This document shows, one piece after another, positions 20,601-32,130 of a stretch of 64,000 nucleotides of DNA. The position numbers and the translations under genes were made by a program. Source of the DNA: Norana najaformis (taxonomy: Eukaryota > Annelida > Clitellata > Crassiclitellata > Hormogastridae); contig OZ029928.1 in NCBI GenBank assembly GCA_964023275.1, positions 16,342,176 to 16,406,175 of the forward strand, written 5' to 3'. Below the pieces are notes generated by a model. That model saw nothing but the letters and a program-made list of their open reading frames with translations. It did no database searches and was not told where the DNA came from. The stretch's first letter is position 1. Every line of letters starts with the position of its first letter.

Positions 20601-23600
20601 GTTCTTTGTTCGATCGAAGTAGAGTATTCGGTAATTACCCTGCAATATTTTTGACAGGAAACAAGAATTGTAGCCTACATGTAGCTTAGGCTCTTTTATT
20701 GCTTTCGCGGAAGCTTAGATGGAAGAAAAGTTCTTTGTTCGATCGAAGTAGAGTATTCGGTAATTACCCTGCAATATTTTTGACAGGAAACAAGAATTGT
20801 AGCCTACATGTAGCTTAGGCTCTTTTATTGCTTTCGCGGAAGCTTAGATGGAAGAAAAGTTCTTTGTTCGATCGAAGTAGAGTATTCGGTAATTACCCTG
20901 CAATATTTTTGACAGGAAACAAGAATTGTAGCCTACATGTAGCTTAGGCTCTTTTATTGCTTTCGCGGAAGCTTAGATGGAAGAAAAGTTCTTTGTTCGA
21001 TCGAAGTAGAGTATTCGGTAATTACCCTGCAATATTTTTGACAGGAAACAAGAATTGTAGCCTACATGTAGCTTAGGCTCTTTTATTGCTTTCGCGGAAG
21101 CTTAGATGGAAGAAAAGTTCTTTGTTCGATCGAAGTAGAGTATTCGGTAATTACCCTGCAATATTTTTGACAGGAAACAAGAATTGTAGCCTACATGTAG
21201 CTTAGGCTCTTTTATTGCTTTCGCGGAAGCTTAGATGGAAGAAAAGTTCTTTGTTCGATCGAAGTAGAGTATTCGGTAATTACCCTGCAATATTTTTGAC
21301 AGGAAACAAGAATTGTAGCCTACATGTAGCTTAGGCTCTTTTATTGCTTTCGCGGAAGCTTAGATGGAAGAAAAGTTCTTTGTTCGATCGAAGTAGAGTA
21401 TTCGGTAATTACCCTGCAATATTTTTGACAGGAAACAAGAATTGTAGCCTACATGTAGCTTAGGCTCTTTTATTGCTTTCGCGGAAGCTTAGATGGAAGA
21501 AAAGTTCTTTGTTCGATCGAAGTAGAGTATTCGGTAATTACCCTGCAATATTTTTGACAGGAAACAAGAATTGTAGCCTACATGTAGCTTAGGCTCTTTT
21601 ATTGCTTTCGCGGAAGCTTAGATGGAAGAAAAGTTCTTTGTTCGATCGAAGTAGAGTATTCGGTAATTACCCTGCAATATTTTTGACAGGAAACAAGAAT
21701 TGTAGCCTACATGTAGCTTAGGCTCTTTTATTGCTTTCGCGGAAGCTTAGATGGAAGAAAAGTTCTTTGTTCGATCGAAGTAGAGTATTCGGTAATTACC
21801 CTGCAATATTTTTGACAGGAAACAAGAATTGTAGCCTACATGTAGCTTAGGCTCTTTTATTGCTTTCGCGGAAGCTTAGATGGAAGAAAAGTTCTTTGTT
21901 CGATCGAAGTAGAGTATTCGGTAATTACCCTGCAATATTTTTGACAGGAAACAAGAATTGTAGCCTACATGTAGCTTAGGCTCTTTTATTGCTTTCGCGG
22001 AAGCTTAGATGGAAGAAAAGTTCTTTGTTCGATCGAAGTAGAGTATTCGGTAATTACCCTGCAATATTTTTGACAGGAAACAAGAATTGTAGCCTACATG
22101 TAGCTTAGGCTCTTTTATTGCTTTCGCGGAAGCTTAGATGGAAGAAAAGTTCTTTGTTCGATCGAAGTAGAGTATTCGGTAATTACCCTGCAATATTTTT
22201 GACAGGAAACAAGAATTGTAGCCTACATGTAGCTTAGGCTCTTTTATTGCTTTCGCGGAAGCTTAGATGGAAGAAAAGTTCTTTGTTCGATCGAAGTAGA
22301 GTATTCGGTAATTACCCTGCAATATTTTTGACAGGAAACAAGAATTGTAGCCTACATGTAGCTTAGGCTCTTTTATTGCTTTCGCGGAAGCTTAGATGGA
22401 AGAAAAGTTCTTTGTTCGATCGAAGTAGAGTATTCGGTAATTACCCTGCAATATTTTTGACAGGAAACAAGAATTGTAGCCTACATGTAGCTTAGGCTCT
22501 TTTATTGCTTTCGCGGAAGCTTAGATGGAAGAAAAGTTCTTTGTTCGATCGAAGTAGAGTATTCGGTAATTACCCTGCAATATTTTTGACAGGAAACAAG
22601 AATTGTAGCCTACATGTAGCTTAGGCTCTTTTATTGCTTTCGCGGAAGCTTAGATGGAAGAAAAGTTCTTTGTTCGATCGAAGTAGAGTATTCGGTAATT
22701 ACCCTGCAATATTTTTGACAGGAAACAAGAATTGTAGCCTACATGTAGCTTAGGCTCTTTTATTGCTTTCGCGGAAGCTTAGATGGAAGAAAAGTTCTTT
22801 GTTCGATCGAAGTAGAGTATTCGGTAATTACCCTGCAATATTTTTGACAGGAAACAAGAATTGTAGCCTACATGTAGCTTAGGCTCTTTTATTGCTTTCG
22901 CGGAAGCTTAGATGGAAGAAAAGTTCTTTGTTCGATCGAAGTAGAGTATTCGGTAATTACCCTGCAATATTTTTGACAGGAAACAAGAATTGTAGCCTAC
23001 ATGTAGCTTAGGCTCTTTTATTGCTTTCGCGGAAGCTTAGATGGAAGAAAAGTTCTTTGTTCGATCGAAGTAGAGTATTCGGTAATTACCCTGCAATATT
23101 TTTGACAGGAAACAAGAATTGTAGCCTACATGTAGCTTAGGCTCTTTTATTGCTTTCGCGGAAGCTTAGATGGAAGAAAAGTTCTTTGTTCGATCGAAGT
23201 AGAGTATTCGGTAATTACCCTGCAATATTTTTGACAGGAAACAAGAATTGTAGCCTACATGTAGCTTAGGCTCTTTTATTGCTTTCGCGGAAGCTTAGAT
23301 GGAAGAAAAGTTCTTTGTTCGATCGAAGTAGAGTATTCGGTAATTACCCTGCAATATTTTTGACAGGAAACAAGAATTGTAGCCTACATGTAGCTTAGGC
23401 TCTTTTATTGCTTTCGCGGAAGCTTAGATGGAAGAAAAGTTCTTTGTTCGATCGAAGTAGAGTATTCGGTAATTACCCTGCAATATTTTTGACAGGAAAC
23501 AAGAATTGTAGCCTACATGTAGCTTAGGCTCTTTTATTGCTTTCGCGGAAGCTTAGATGGAAGAAAAGTTCTTTGTTCGATCGAAGTAGAGTATTCGGTA

Positions 23601-26600
23601 ATTACCCTGCAATATTTTTGACAGGAAACAAGAATTGTAGCCTACATGTAGCTTAGGCTCTTTTATTGCTTTCGCGGAAGCTTAGATGGAAGAAAAGTTC
23701 TTTGTTCGATCGAAGTAGAGTATTCGGTAATTACCCTGCAATATTTTTGACAGGAAACAAGAATTGTAGCCTACATGTAGCTTAGGCTCTTTTATTGCTT
23801 TCGCGGAAGCTTAGATGGAAGAAAAGTTCTTTGTTCGATCGAAGTAGAGTATTCGGTAATTACCCTGCAATATTTTTGACAGGAAACAAGAATTGTAGCC
23901 TACATGTAGCTTAGGCTCTTTTATTGCTTTCGCGGAAGCTTAGATGGAAGAAAAGTTCTTTGTTCGATCGAAGTAGAGTATTCGGTAATTACCCTGCAAT
24001 ATTTTTGACAGGAAACAAGAATTGTAGCCTACATGTAGCTTAGGCTCTTTTATTGCTTTCGCGGAAGCTTAGATGGAAGAAAAGTTCTTTGTTCGATCGA
24101 AGTAGAGTATTCGGTAATTACCCTGCAATATTTTTGACAGGAAACAAGAATTGTAGCCTACATGTAGCTTAGGCTCTTTTATTGCTTTCGCGGAAGCTTA
24201 GATGGAAGAAAAGTTCTTTGTTCGATCGAAGTAGAGTATTCGGTAATTACCCTGCAATATTTTTGACAGGAAACAAGAATTGTAGCCTACATGTAGCTTA
24301 GGCTCTTTTATTGCTTTCGCGGAAGCTTAGATGGAAGAAAAGTTCTTTGTTCGATCGAAGTAGAGTATTCGGTAATTACCCTGCAATATTTTTGACAGGA
24401 AACAAGAATTGTAGCCTACATGTAGCTTAGGCTCTTTTATTGCTTTCGCGGAAGCTTAGATGGAAGAAAAGTTCTTTGTTCGATCGAAGTAGAGTATTCG
24501 GTAATTACCCTGCAATATTTTTGACAGGAAACAAGAATTGTAGCCTACATGTAGCTTAGGCTCTTTTATTGCTTTCGCGGAAGCTTAGATGGAAGAAAAG
24601 TTCTTTGTTCGATCGAAGTAGAGTATTCGGTAATTACCCTGCAATATTTTTGACAGGAAACAAGAATTGTAGCCTACATGTAGCTTAGGCTCTTTTATTG
24701 CTTTCGCGGAAGCTTAGATGGAAGAAAAGTTCTTTGTTCGATCGAAGTAGAGTATTCGGTAATTACCCTGCAATATTTTTGACAGGAAACAAGAATTGTA
24801 GCCTACATGTAGCTTAGGCTCTTTTATTGCTTTCGCGGAAGCTTAGATGGAAGAAAAGTTCTTTGTTCGATCGAAGTAGAGTATTCGGTAATTACCCTGC
24901 AATATTTTTGACAGGAAACAAGAATTGTAGCCTACATGTAGCTTAGGCTCTTTTATTGCTTTCGCGGAAGCTTAGATGGAAGAAAAGTTCTTTGTTCGAT
25001 CGAAGTAGAGTATTCGGTAATTACCCTGCAATATTTTTGACAGGAAACAAGAATTGTAGCCTACATGTAGCTTAGGCTCTTTTATTGCTTTCGCGGAAGC
25101 TTAGATGGAAGAAAAGTTCTTTGTTCGATCGAAGTAGAGTATTCGGTAATTACCCTGCAATATTTTTGACAGGAAACAAGAATTGTAGCCTACATGTAGC
25201 TTAGGCTCTTTTATTGCTTTCGCGGAAGCTTAGATGGAAGAAAAGTTCTTTGTTCGATCGAAGTAGAGTATTCGGTAATTACCCTGCAATATTTTTGACA
25301 GGAAACAAGAATTGTAGCCTACATGTAGCTTAGGCTCTTTTATTGCTTTCGCGGAAGCTTAGATGGAAGAAAAGTTCTTTGTTCGATCGAAGTAGAGTAT
25401 TCGGTAATTACCCTGCAATATTTTTGACAGGAAACAAGAATTGTAGCCTACATGTAGCTTAGGCTCTTTTATTGCTTTCGCGGAAGCTTAGATGGAAGAA
25501 AAGTTCTTTGTTCGATCGAAGTAGAGTATTCGGTAATTACCCTGCAATATTTTTGACAGGAAACAAGAATTGTAGCCTACATGTAGCTTAGGCTCTTTTA
25601 TTGCTTTCGCGGAAGCTTAGATGGAAGAAAAGTTCTTTGTTCGATCGAAGTAGAGTATTCGGTAATTACCCTGCAATATTTTTGACAGGAAACAAGAATT
25701 GTAGCCTACATGTAGCTTAGGCTCTTTTATTGCTTTCGCGGAAGCTTAGATGGAAGAAAAGTTCTTTGTTCGATCGAAGTAGAGTATTCGGTAATTACCC
25801 TGCAATATTTTTGACAGGAAACAAGAATTGTAGCCTACATGTAGCTTAGGCTCTTTTATTGCTTTCGCGGAAGCTTAGATGGAAGAAAAGTTCTTTGTTC
25901 GATCGAAGTAGAGTATTCGGTAATTACCCTGCAATATTTTTGACAGGAAACAAGAATTGTAGCCTACATGTAGCTTAGGCTCTTTTATTGCTTTCGCGGA
26001 AGCTTAGATGGAAGAAAAGTTCTTTGTTCGATCGAAGTAGAGTATTCGGTAATTACCCTGCAATATTTTTGACAGGAAACAAGAATTGTAGCCTACATGT
26101 AGCTTAGGCTCTTTTATTGCTTTCGCGGAAGCTTAGATGGAAGAAAAGTTCTTTGTTCGATCGAAGTAGAGTATTCGGTAATTACCCTGCAATATTTTTG
26201 ACAGGAAACAAGAATTGTAGCCTACATGTAGCTTAGGCTCTTTTATTGCTTTCGCGGAAGCTTAGATGGAAGAAAAGTTCTTTGTTCGATCGAAGTAGAG
26301 TATTCGGTAATTACCCTGCAATATTTTTGACAGGAAACAAGAATTGTAGCCTACATGTAGCTTAGGCTCTTTTATTGCTTTCGCGGAAGCTTAGATGGAA
26401 GAAAAGTTCTTTGTTCGATCGAAGTAGAGTATTCGGTAATTACCCTGCAATATTTTTGACAGGAAACAAGAATTGTAGCCTACATGTAGCTTAGGCTCTT
26501 TTATTGCTTTCGCGGAAGCTTAGATGGAAGAAAAGTTCTTTGTTCGATCGAAGTAGAGTATTCGGTAATTACCCTGCAATATTTTTGACAGGAAACAAGA

Positions 26601-26912
26601 ATTGTAGCCTACATGTAGCTTAGGCTCTTTTATTGCTTTCGCGGAAGCTTAGATGGAAGAAAAGTTCTTTGTTCGATCGAAGTAGAGTATTCGGTAATTA
26701 CCCTGCAATATTTTTGACAGGAAACAAGAATTGTAGCCTACATGTAGCTTAGGCTCTTTTATTGCTTTCGCGGAAGCTTAGATGGAAGAAAAGTTCTTTG
26801 TTCGATCGAAGTAGAGTATTCGGTAATTACCCTGCAATATTTTTGACAGGAAACAAGAATTGTAGCCTAGCTAAGGATCTGGATGTTTTCGTGGAAGCAT
26901 AGATGGAAGATT
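17617..26912. repeat. Homogeneous tandem satellite, 129-bp unit, about 71 copies
   Basis: The junction GATGGAAGAA recurs from 17751 to 26781 at exactly 129-base steps, 70 full periods, with partial edge copies. The unit contains two 10-bp palindromes, TTCGATCGAA and CTACATGTAG. By eye almost all units are identical; I saw only edge variants: the leftmost copy (GATCGCAATAGAG), CTTGC for CCTGC near 17801, and CGCAGAAG for CGCGGAAG near 18257. The right end decays after 26869 into a degraded copy to about 26912. Although 129 is divisible by three, no frame stays open. No spacers, so not CRISPR. It lies between the two head-to-head FReD genes. Confidence 0.98.
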
Positions 26913-27234
26913 CAGGTCGATAGTCGGATTGTCTGTCAGTTAATAACAGATTCTGAGTGCCTTGCAAACAGAAGCTCCGTCTTTGCAATGCTTGGCTTGG
27001 GAAATCTTGTGTGGTAGTGTTCATGATTGCTTCAGCTGTAGTTTGTTTTCTAAATATCGCTGTAGCTTACCTCTGATGTGTCCTTTTTCAATGATTCATT
27101 TATTGTAGGAGATCTTGTGGATAGTTAAATTTACTTCGCCTAGTTTGCCAATTATACCTTTAGCCGACCAGCACAGCATGCTCTAAGTTGAACTTTAAAA
27201 TCTGTAGTACAGGGCAAACATCGACTTTTTAGCT
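26913..27234. other. Right flank of the satellite, no gene recognised
   Basis: Unique-looking sequence with a short minus-strand open frame that begins inside the last satellite unit; no domain. Confidence 0.5.
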
Positions 27235-27320
27235 AGTAAATGTAAATGTACATGGTTTCTATAGCAACCGTATGGCCTCGACCCTGCTCATTTTGCAATA
27301 AATTTATCGATTAATTTCCC
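27235..27320 (-). repeat. SINE family C, tail fragment
   Basis: Has GTAAATGTACATGGTTTCTA and GTATGGCCTCGACCCTGCTC, then diverges. Confidence 0.75.
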
Positions 27321-27956
27321 TCACGAGCCCCCACGCGATAAAATACGCGCAAGTTGACTTCACACCAACGTACCAGCACGCCCTTGATACGTGGCCGCTC
27401 GACGTATCCAGATGTGATCGCAGCGTTTCAGCTAGACGCACCCAATAAACAAACGAATCAATTATCCTCTGACGTCACGAAACCTTCCTATACAAACGAG
27501 CGCTTTAAACGTGCTTACTGATCATAAAGAAACCTAGTATTGTGTTAAGGAACAAATGATTACTTGTCGTGTGAAGCCGATAAAGCATCAAAGTAGGTTA
27601 ATGGAAAAGTAACAATAAGCTGCACTTCGTTTCCAGAAGACAGATAGTCACACGACTTACAAAACAGTCTATGCAGAAAAGCTTTTGTTCGACTGCATTC
27701 AGATGGTAGGTGTCGATTACTTGATTGGCTTCGCTCACCAGTAATCACACGGGCTTAGCGCGAAAGCATAAATTGCAGGTGCGTTGAATACTCGACGGAT
27801 CATAATTTTGTTCAGCATCCAGGTGAGTTAAAAATCTAAACTTTAACTTTGATAGAAGGACATTGTAAAGTTGTCGCTTATTTACCCCGCCTCTGTCGAA
27901 ATGGTCGAATGTTTCATTCATTATTTAATTTTCGATTAATATAGACCTACACTAAG
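27321..27956. other. Intergenic stretch, nothing recognised
   Basis: CpG is somewhat frequent at 27320-27500. Only short open frames without domains are present. Confidence 0.45.
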
Positions 27957-28170
27957 TGGGACGTGGTGGTGCAATGGTATGTTCGATGCCTCGTAACCGG
28001 AGGGTCGCGGGTTCGAATCTACCTCACGCCACTGCGTAGCGACCTTGGACAAGTTGCTCACCCATAGTTGTCTGTGAGGAAGGCAACGGGAAACCACCTC
28101 ACTCATCTCATCCCCGGGTGGCATAAAGCCAATGAACGTGCCTTCGGGCAGAGAACTGACCATCATCATC
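27957..28170 (+). repeat. SINE family D, tRNA-derived
   Basis: Complete copy with A box TGGTGGTGCAATGGTATG, B box GGGTTCGAATC, the CACTGCGTAGCGACCTTGGA body and a CATCATCATCATCAC tail. Confidence 0.9.
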
Positions 28171-28184
28171 ATCACACCGTTCGG

Positions 28185-28450
28185 TAGCCGGTTGAACAGA
28201 GCGCTCGGCTTGTAACGAGGAGAGTACGGGCTCGAGAGTATGGGTTCGAGATTACGGGTTCGAGCCTCCTGCCCTTAGACGGTCGGGAGTACGGGTTCAA
28301 GAGTACGGGCTTGAGTCTCCTTGGACGCCTGTGTAATAACTGCTCCTCCCCTTAGGCGGTTACTGTGTAGGGACCTGGAGCAAGTCCTGCACTCACAAAT
28401 GCTTCGGGCCTCAGATTCAGATTTACTGACCTAGCGTGCGTAATAAATGT
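28185..28450 (+). repeat. SINE family B copy with internal duplications around the B box
   Basis: Head GGTAGCCGGTTGAACAGAGC; the B-box motif GTACGGGTTCGAG and variants recur several times between 28228 and 28315, a local expansion not seen in other copies. The body GTAGGGACCTGGAGCAAGTC and the TAATAAATG tail follow. Confidence 0.8.
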
Positions 28451-28627
28451 AATGATGGTGATTATCATCATCATTACATTTATTACGATCATTTATTGTT
28501 ATTATTATTATTATTATTATGATGATGATGATGCTGATGCTGCTGCTGATGATGATAATTATAATATGCCACCAGCAGCTCTAGTTGCTCCAGCACCTGC
28601 ACCATCATCATTACATTTATTACGATC

Positions 28628-28660
<33 letters not shown>

Positions 28661-28790
28661 GATGATGATGATGATGATGCTGATGCTGCTGCTGATGCTG
28701 CTGCTGCTGCTGATGATGATGATAATAATTATAATATGCCACCAGCAGCTCTAGTTGCTCCAGCACCTGCACCTTCTTCCATATTATGAA
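28445..28790. repeat. Tandem duplication, about 170 bp, of ATT/GAT/CTG triplet blocks
   Basis: GCCACCAGCAGCTCTAGTTG occurs at 28568 and 28738, each preceded by (ATT)n, (GAT)n and (GCT)n blocks. The second copy has longer triplet runs. Confidence 0.9.
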
Positions 28791-29221
28791 TAATGTATTC
28801 TTCTATATTACGTTTAGACTATAGGCCTAATAATAATAGGCCTAATAATAATAATAATAAAAATCTGGCTCTACGGCGTTATGCCAATCACTAAAATCGA
28901 CATCAATTGTTGGACATGTAAGGGTCACGTGACAAAATGTGGGCTTCAAACATTTCATCAGATGGGCTTCATATATTCCAATATGACGTCGCTGTTGGGA
29001 AATTTAGCACCATGTACAGTAATCAGTTTAATATAACGTTACTTGGAATCTACCACCATATCATTAATTTCGATTCGTTGTTGCTGGAGGAAAGAATGGA
29101 GGGAAAGAAAACAAGAGGAACCCTAGACAAATGCAGCTAGACTTGATGATGGTGGACGGATACGGTAGACTGAAGGAGGAGGCCCAACAGCGCCAGGAAT
29201 GGGTCATTGGAGATTTGAAAA
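28791..29221. other. Upstream flank of gene B, no exon recognised
   Basis: Has a short (AAT)n at 28825-28860 and a GAAAGAATGGAGGGAAAGAA purine stretch near 29090. Nothing else recognised. Confidence 0.45.
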
Positions 29222-29460
29222 TGTAAGTAAATGTAACTGTGTAGGTTTTATATAGCGTTTGGCCTCGACCCTGCTCATTTTGCAATGAATTTATCGGGTG
29301 AGAGCCTTCACCACCGCTGCCCGTTTGAATGGGCGCCACGCCAATTAAGGTCCCCGTGCACGGACCGTACTAGCCTGAGATTTAAATCTCTGAAATAAGC
29401 CACGACCGGGACGCGAACCTGGGATCCTCACGCACAGAGGCTCCGTGGCACCTGCCCGGG
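29222..29460 (-). repeat. SINE family C, near-complete copy
   Basis: Includes the reversed tail GTAAATGTAACTGTGTAGG, the AATGGGCGCCACGCC block and the head with the B-box-like GGTTCGCGTCC (reversed as GGGACGCGAACCTGGGATCC). It lies about 140 bases upstream of the gene B start. Confidence 0.85.
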
Positions 29461-29529
29461 GGCAGAATAAGAAGAAAAAGAAGAATTGGCTGGATTAGCA
29501 CTGCCACGTTGGGGAAATAAAAAGCATAT

Positions 29530-29599
29530 TAGTTTGTCACTGTTGCGTATTTATCTTTGTCAGTTCAGCTACGCAGACTTTTTTCTTTAGCTTCACGAT
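29530..29599 (+). promoter_or_regulatory. Conserved 5' flank of FReD gene B
   Basis: CTTTGTCAGTTCAGCTACGC and the following CTTTTTTCTTTAGCTTCACG are identical to the 5' flank of gene A on the other strand. Probable 5' UTR/proximal promoter. Confidence 0.6.
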
Positions 29600-32056
29600 A
29601 TGTTGAAAGAGGTCGCTGTGTTTCTGCTGGTTCTCCCTGTCGTGCGAACTCAATCAGGCACTTTCTTCAGAGAGACGAGAGCATGGGACAGTGGCGCAGC
29701 GGTCTGTTCTATGGATCCACCAGACGAGACTCGTATCGTGGCTTCGAAGGGTCAATGCGCACTCGAATGCAACCACCGATCACAATGTTCTGGATTCGAT
29801 TACAACAAAGATTCTAGCATCTGCGAACTCCAATCGGGGCCGAAGAATTGTTGCAGCTTCGTGACGACAAACACTTCTTGTAGCCACTACCAGGTTATTT
29901 GAAATGTATATGAAATGCAACTCCCTAATTAGCTACAAATTGTTCAGTCATACATAAAACCCAAAACCAATATCATCTGCTGAAGGTATGGTAAGACAAT
30001 ACTCACTACTCCCGTATTGGTTTCATATGTCCTGCCAGCACGGTCTATATACGGGGACCTTAAATTGATCAAACTTGTAATCGTCCACTTGGATACCGGC
30101 TCCGTAACAAAACCGCACCGACAAATGAGCCCTAACAAATGCGCGCGTTGATAACAACCCCGACAAACTCGTGCGAGACAAAAGCGCGCAACTTTAGAAT
30201 AATATGCCTATTGTTTATTAATGGTCAGTGACGCGCAAATCTAGGTTTGCCTTGAAACTGTGGAACGTTCGTGATCATGTGTCACGCATGAACAACTCAG
30301 TCGAAACCTGGCATCGCTCCTTTCACGAGACCTTCGATTGTCATCATCCTTCGGTTTACAAACTTGTTGCGCAATTCCGTCAAGAACAAGATCATTACGA
30401 ACTGAGGACCGCGATGTATCGTTCTGGATTCAGACATCCAGAGGCATCCAAGTCAAAATACGTTCGTTTGAATCGACGTTAGCAGGCTTTGGTCCAACAT
30501 TTTGAACAGTTCCGTAGGGAGATTAATTGCGTGGGATCGCTCATAAGGTTAATGTATAAACTGGTTTTATTTTAACTACAGCACTGCGTATGAATAATAT
30601 TACTTGTTGAAATTACACGGTTATTTCTAGTAAATATATTCTAGTATTTTTTGTGTGCTCCTACTATTAAACTACTATAAACTACTAGTAAACTACTATT
30701 GTTTTTATTCTCTTTATACCAACTTTTGTAGGCGCGTTTTTGTCCTGCGCTCTCTTGTTGGGTCACCCTCGGATACCATTTCTATTCGATGACTTGATAT
30801 TAGATTGTTGAAGCGTAACCGCCGATATCCGTAGACACAATGCTTGCATTCGCCCGACCTTTTGTTTGTTTCTACGTGTAATTATCTTGAAAGCATCACG
30901 GTCGACGTTGAAAGAGTTCGCAACAAAGTACGCGCATAAAACACAGAAAATGATGAATGTTTGCAAGTGAATTCTATTCAGCTTCTGTTCGCGTTGCTTT
31001 TCGTTGAATTGAATTGGATTGTACTATTCATATATTTCCCTACTTGTCATACTGTAACCTATCCTGGGGATCCAATTATGCCTCACGTTTAAAGCCCTTG
31101 CGCATTGTCCTTTACTATACAATGCAATACAACTTATATTTATAACGCGCCTTAATAAAACAATGTCTTACTCAAAGGACGCGATACAACATAATAATTA
31201 GTTATAGTACTGAGAGAATAAATGAGTCTTAAGTTTTAATTTAAAATTATCTATTGAAGAGCATCTTCGAATAGATTCAGGTAAAGAGTTCCACTCACTA
31301 CCATGGTTTTAATTCATACAACATATTACGCCTAGAGAACATCACCAGGTACCAAATTGGTTTATTCATGTACCGCTACCACCATCGATTATTACCTGCG
31401 AACTTTGATAACTTCTTCCGGCAAGGTACATCGATACTCAGCCATAACACTAGGTCCTCCAGGCATTACCGTTATCATGTAGCTCGTACTAATGTAATGA
31501 AGTTCTTTATAAAATGCTCTGGCCCAAAATTATGGAATACCCTTCCCACGGACCTCACTCAAATTCCTGGCCTTGGTCTCTTTAAGGCACACTTGAAACG
31601 CCACTTATTGTCCTTGCAGATTTAAATTGTTCACACGGTTTATCACTGTTTCACTTTGTACCGCACTGTAGTGGAGTTTGCAGGCTATAATTCCCATGTC
31701 AAAAAACGGTTCAAAGCGTTGCTATTTGCAATTATTCGAAATGTGCGGTATAACAGTCAATAGTTATGAAATGTAAATTATGTACAGGTAATAACAGCTA
31801 AATTTAAGAGATTTAATGTGTCATTGACAGTACGGTTTTTAACAATCCTTGCTAGGTCACAGAACTCAATAGTTAGAAATCTTTCCAAATTGCCTATTTA
31901 CTGGTCTGTAAGCATTCAGATGGCGGCAATTTTGAAAGTGTACCAACTCTGTCCTATTAGATTTTCGGTTTCACTAGCGAGCAGAGAATTCCTGATAACT
32001 CGAAACAAAGAATTATCGACCTAGTTGTTAAAAACATGGCGCATTAGAAGTTGCTA

Positions 32057-32130
<74 letters not shown>

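Noticed and set aside
17617..26912. Regular direct repeats suggesting a CRISPR array
   Set aside because: Units are contiguous with no unique spacers, the unit is 129 bases, there are no cas genes, and the genome is eukaryotic.
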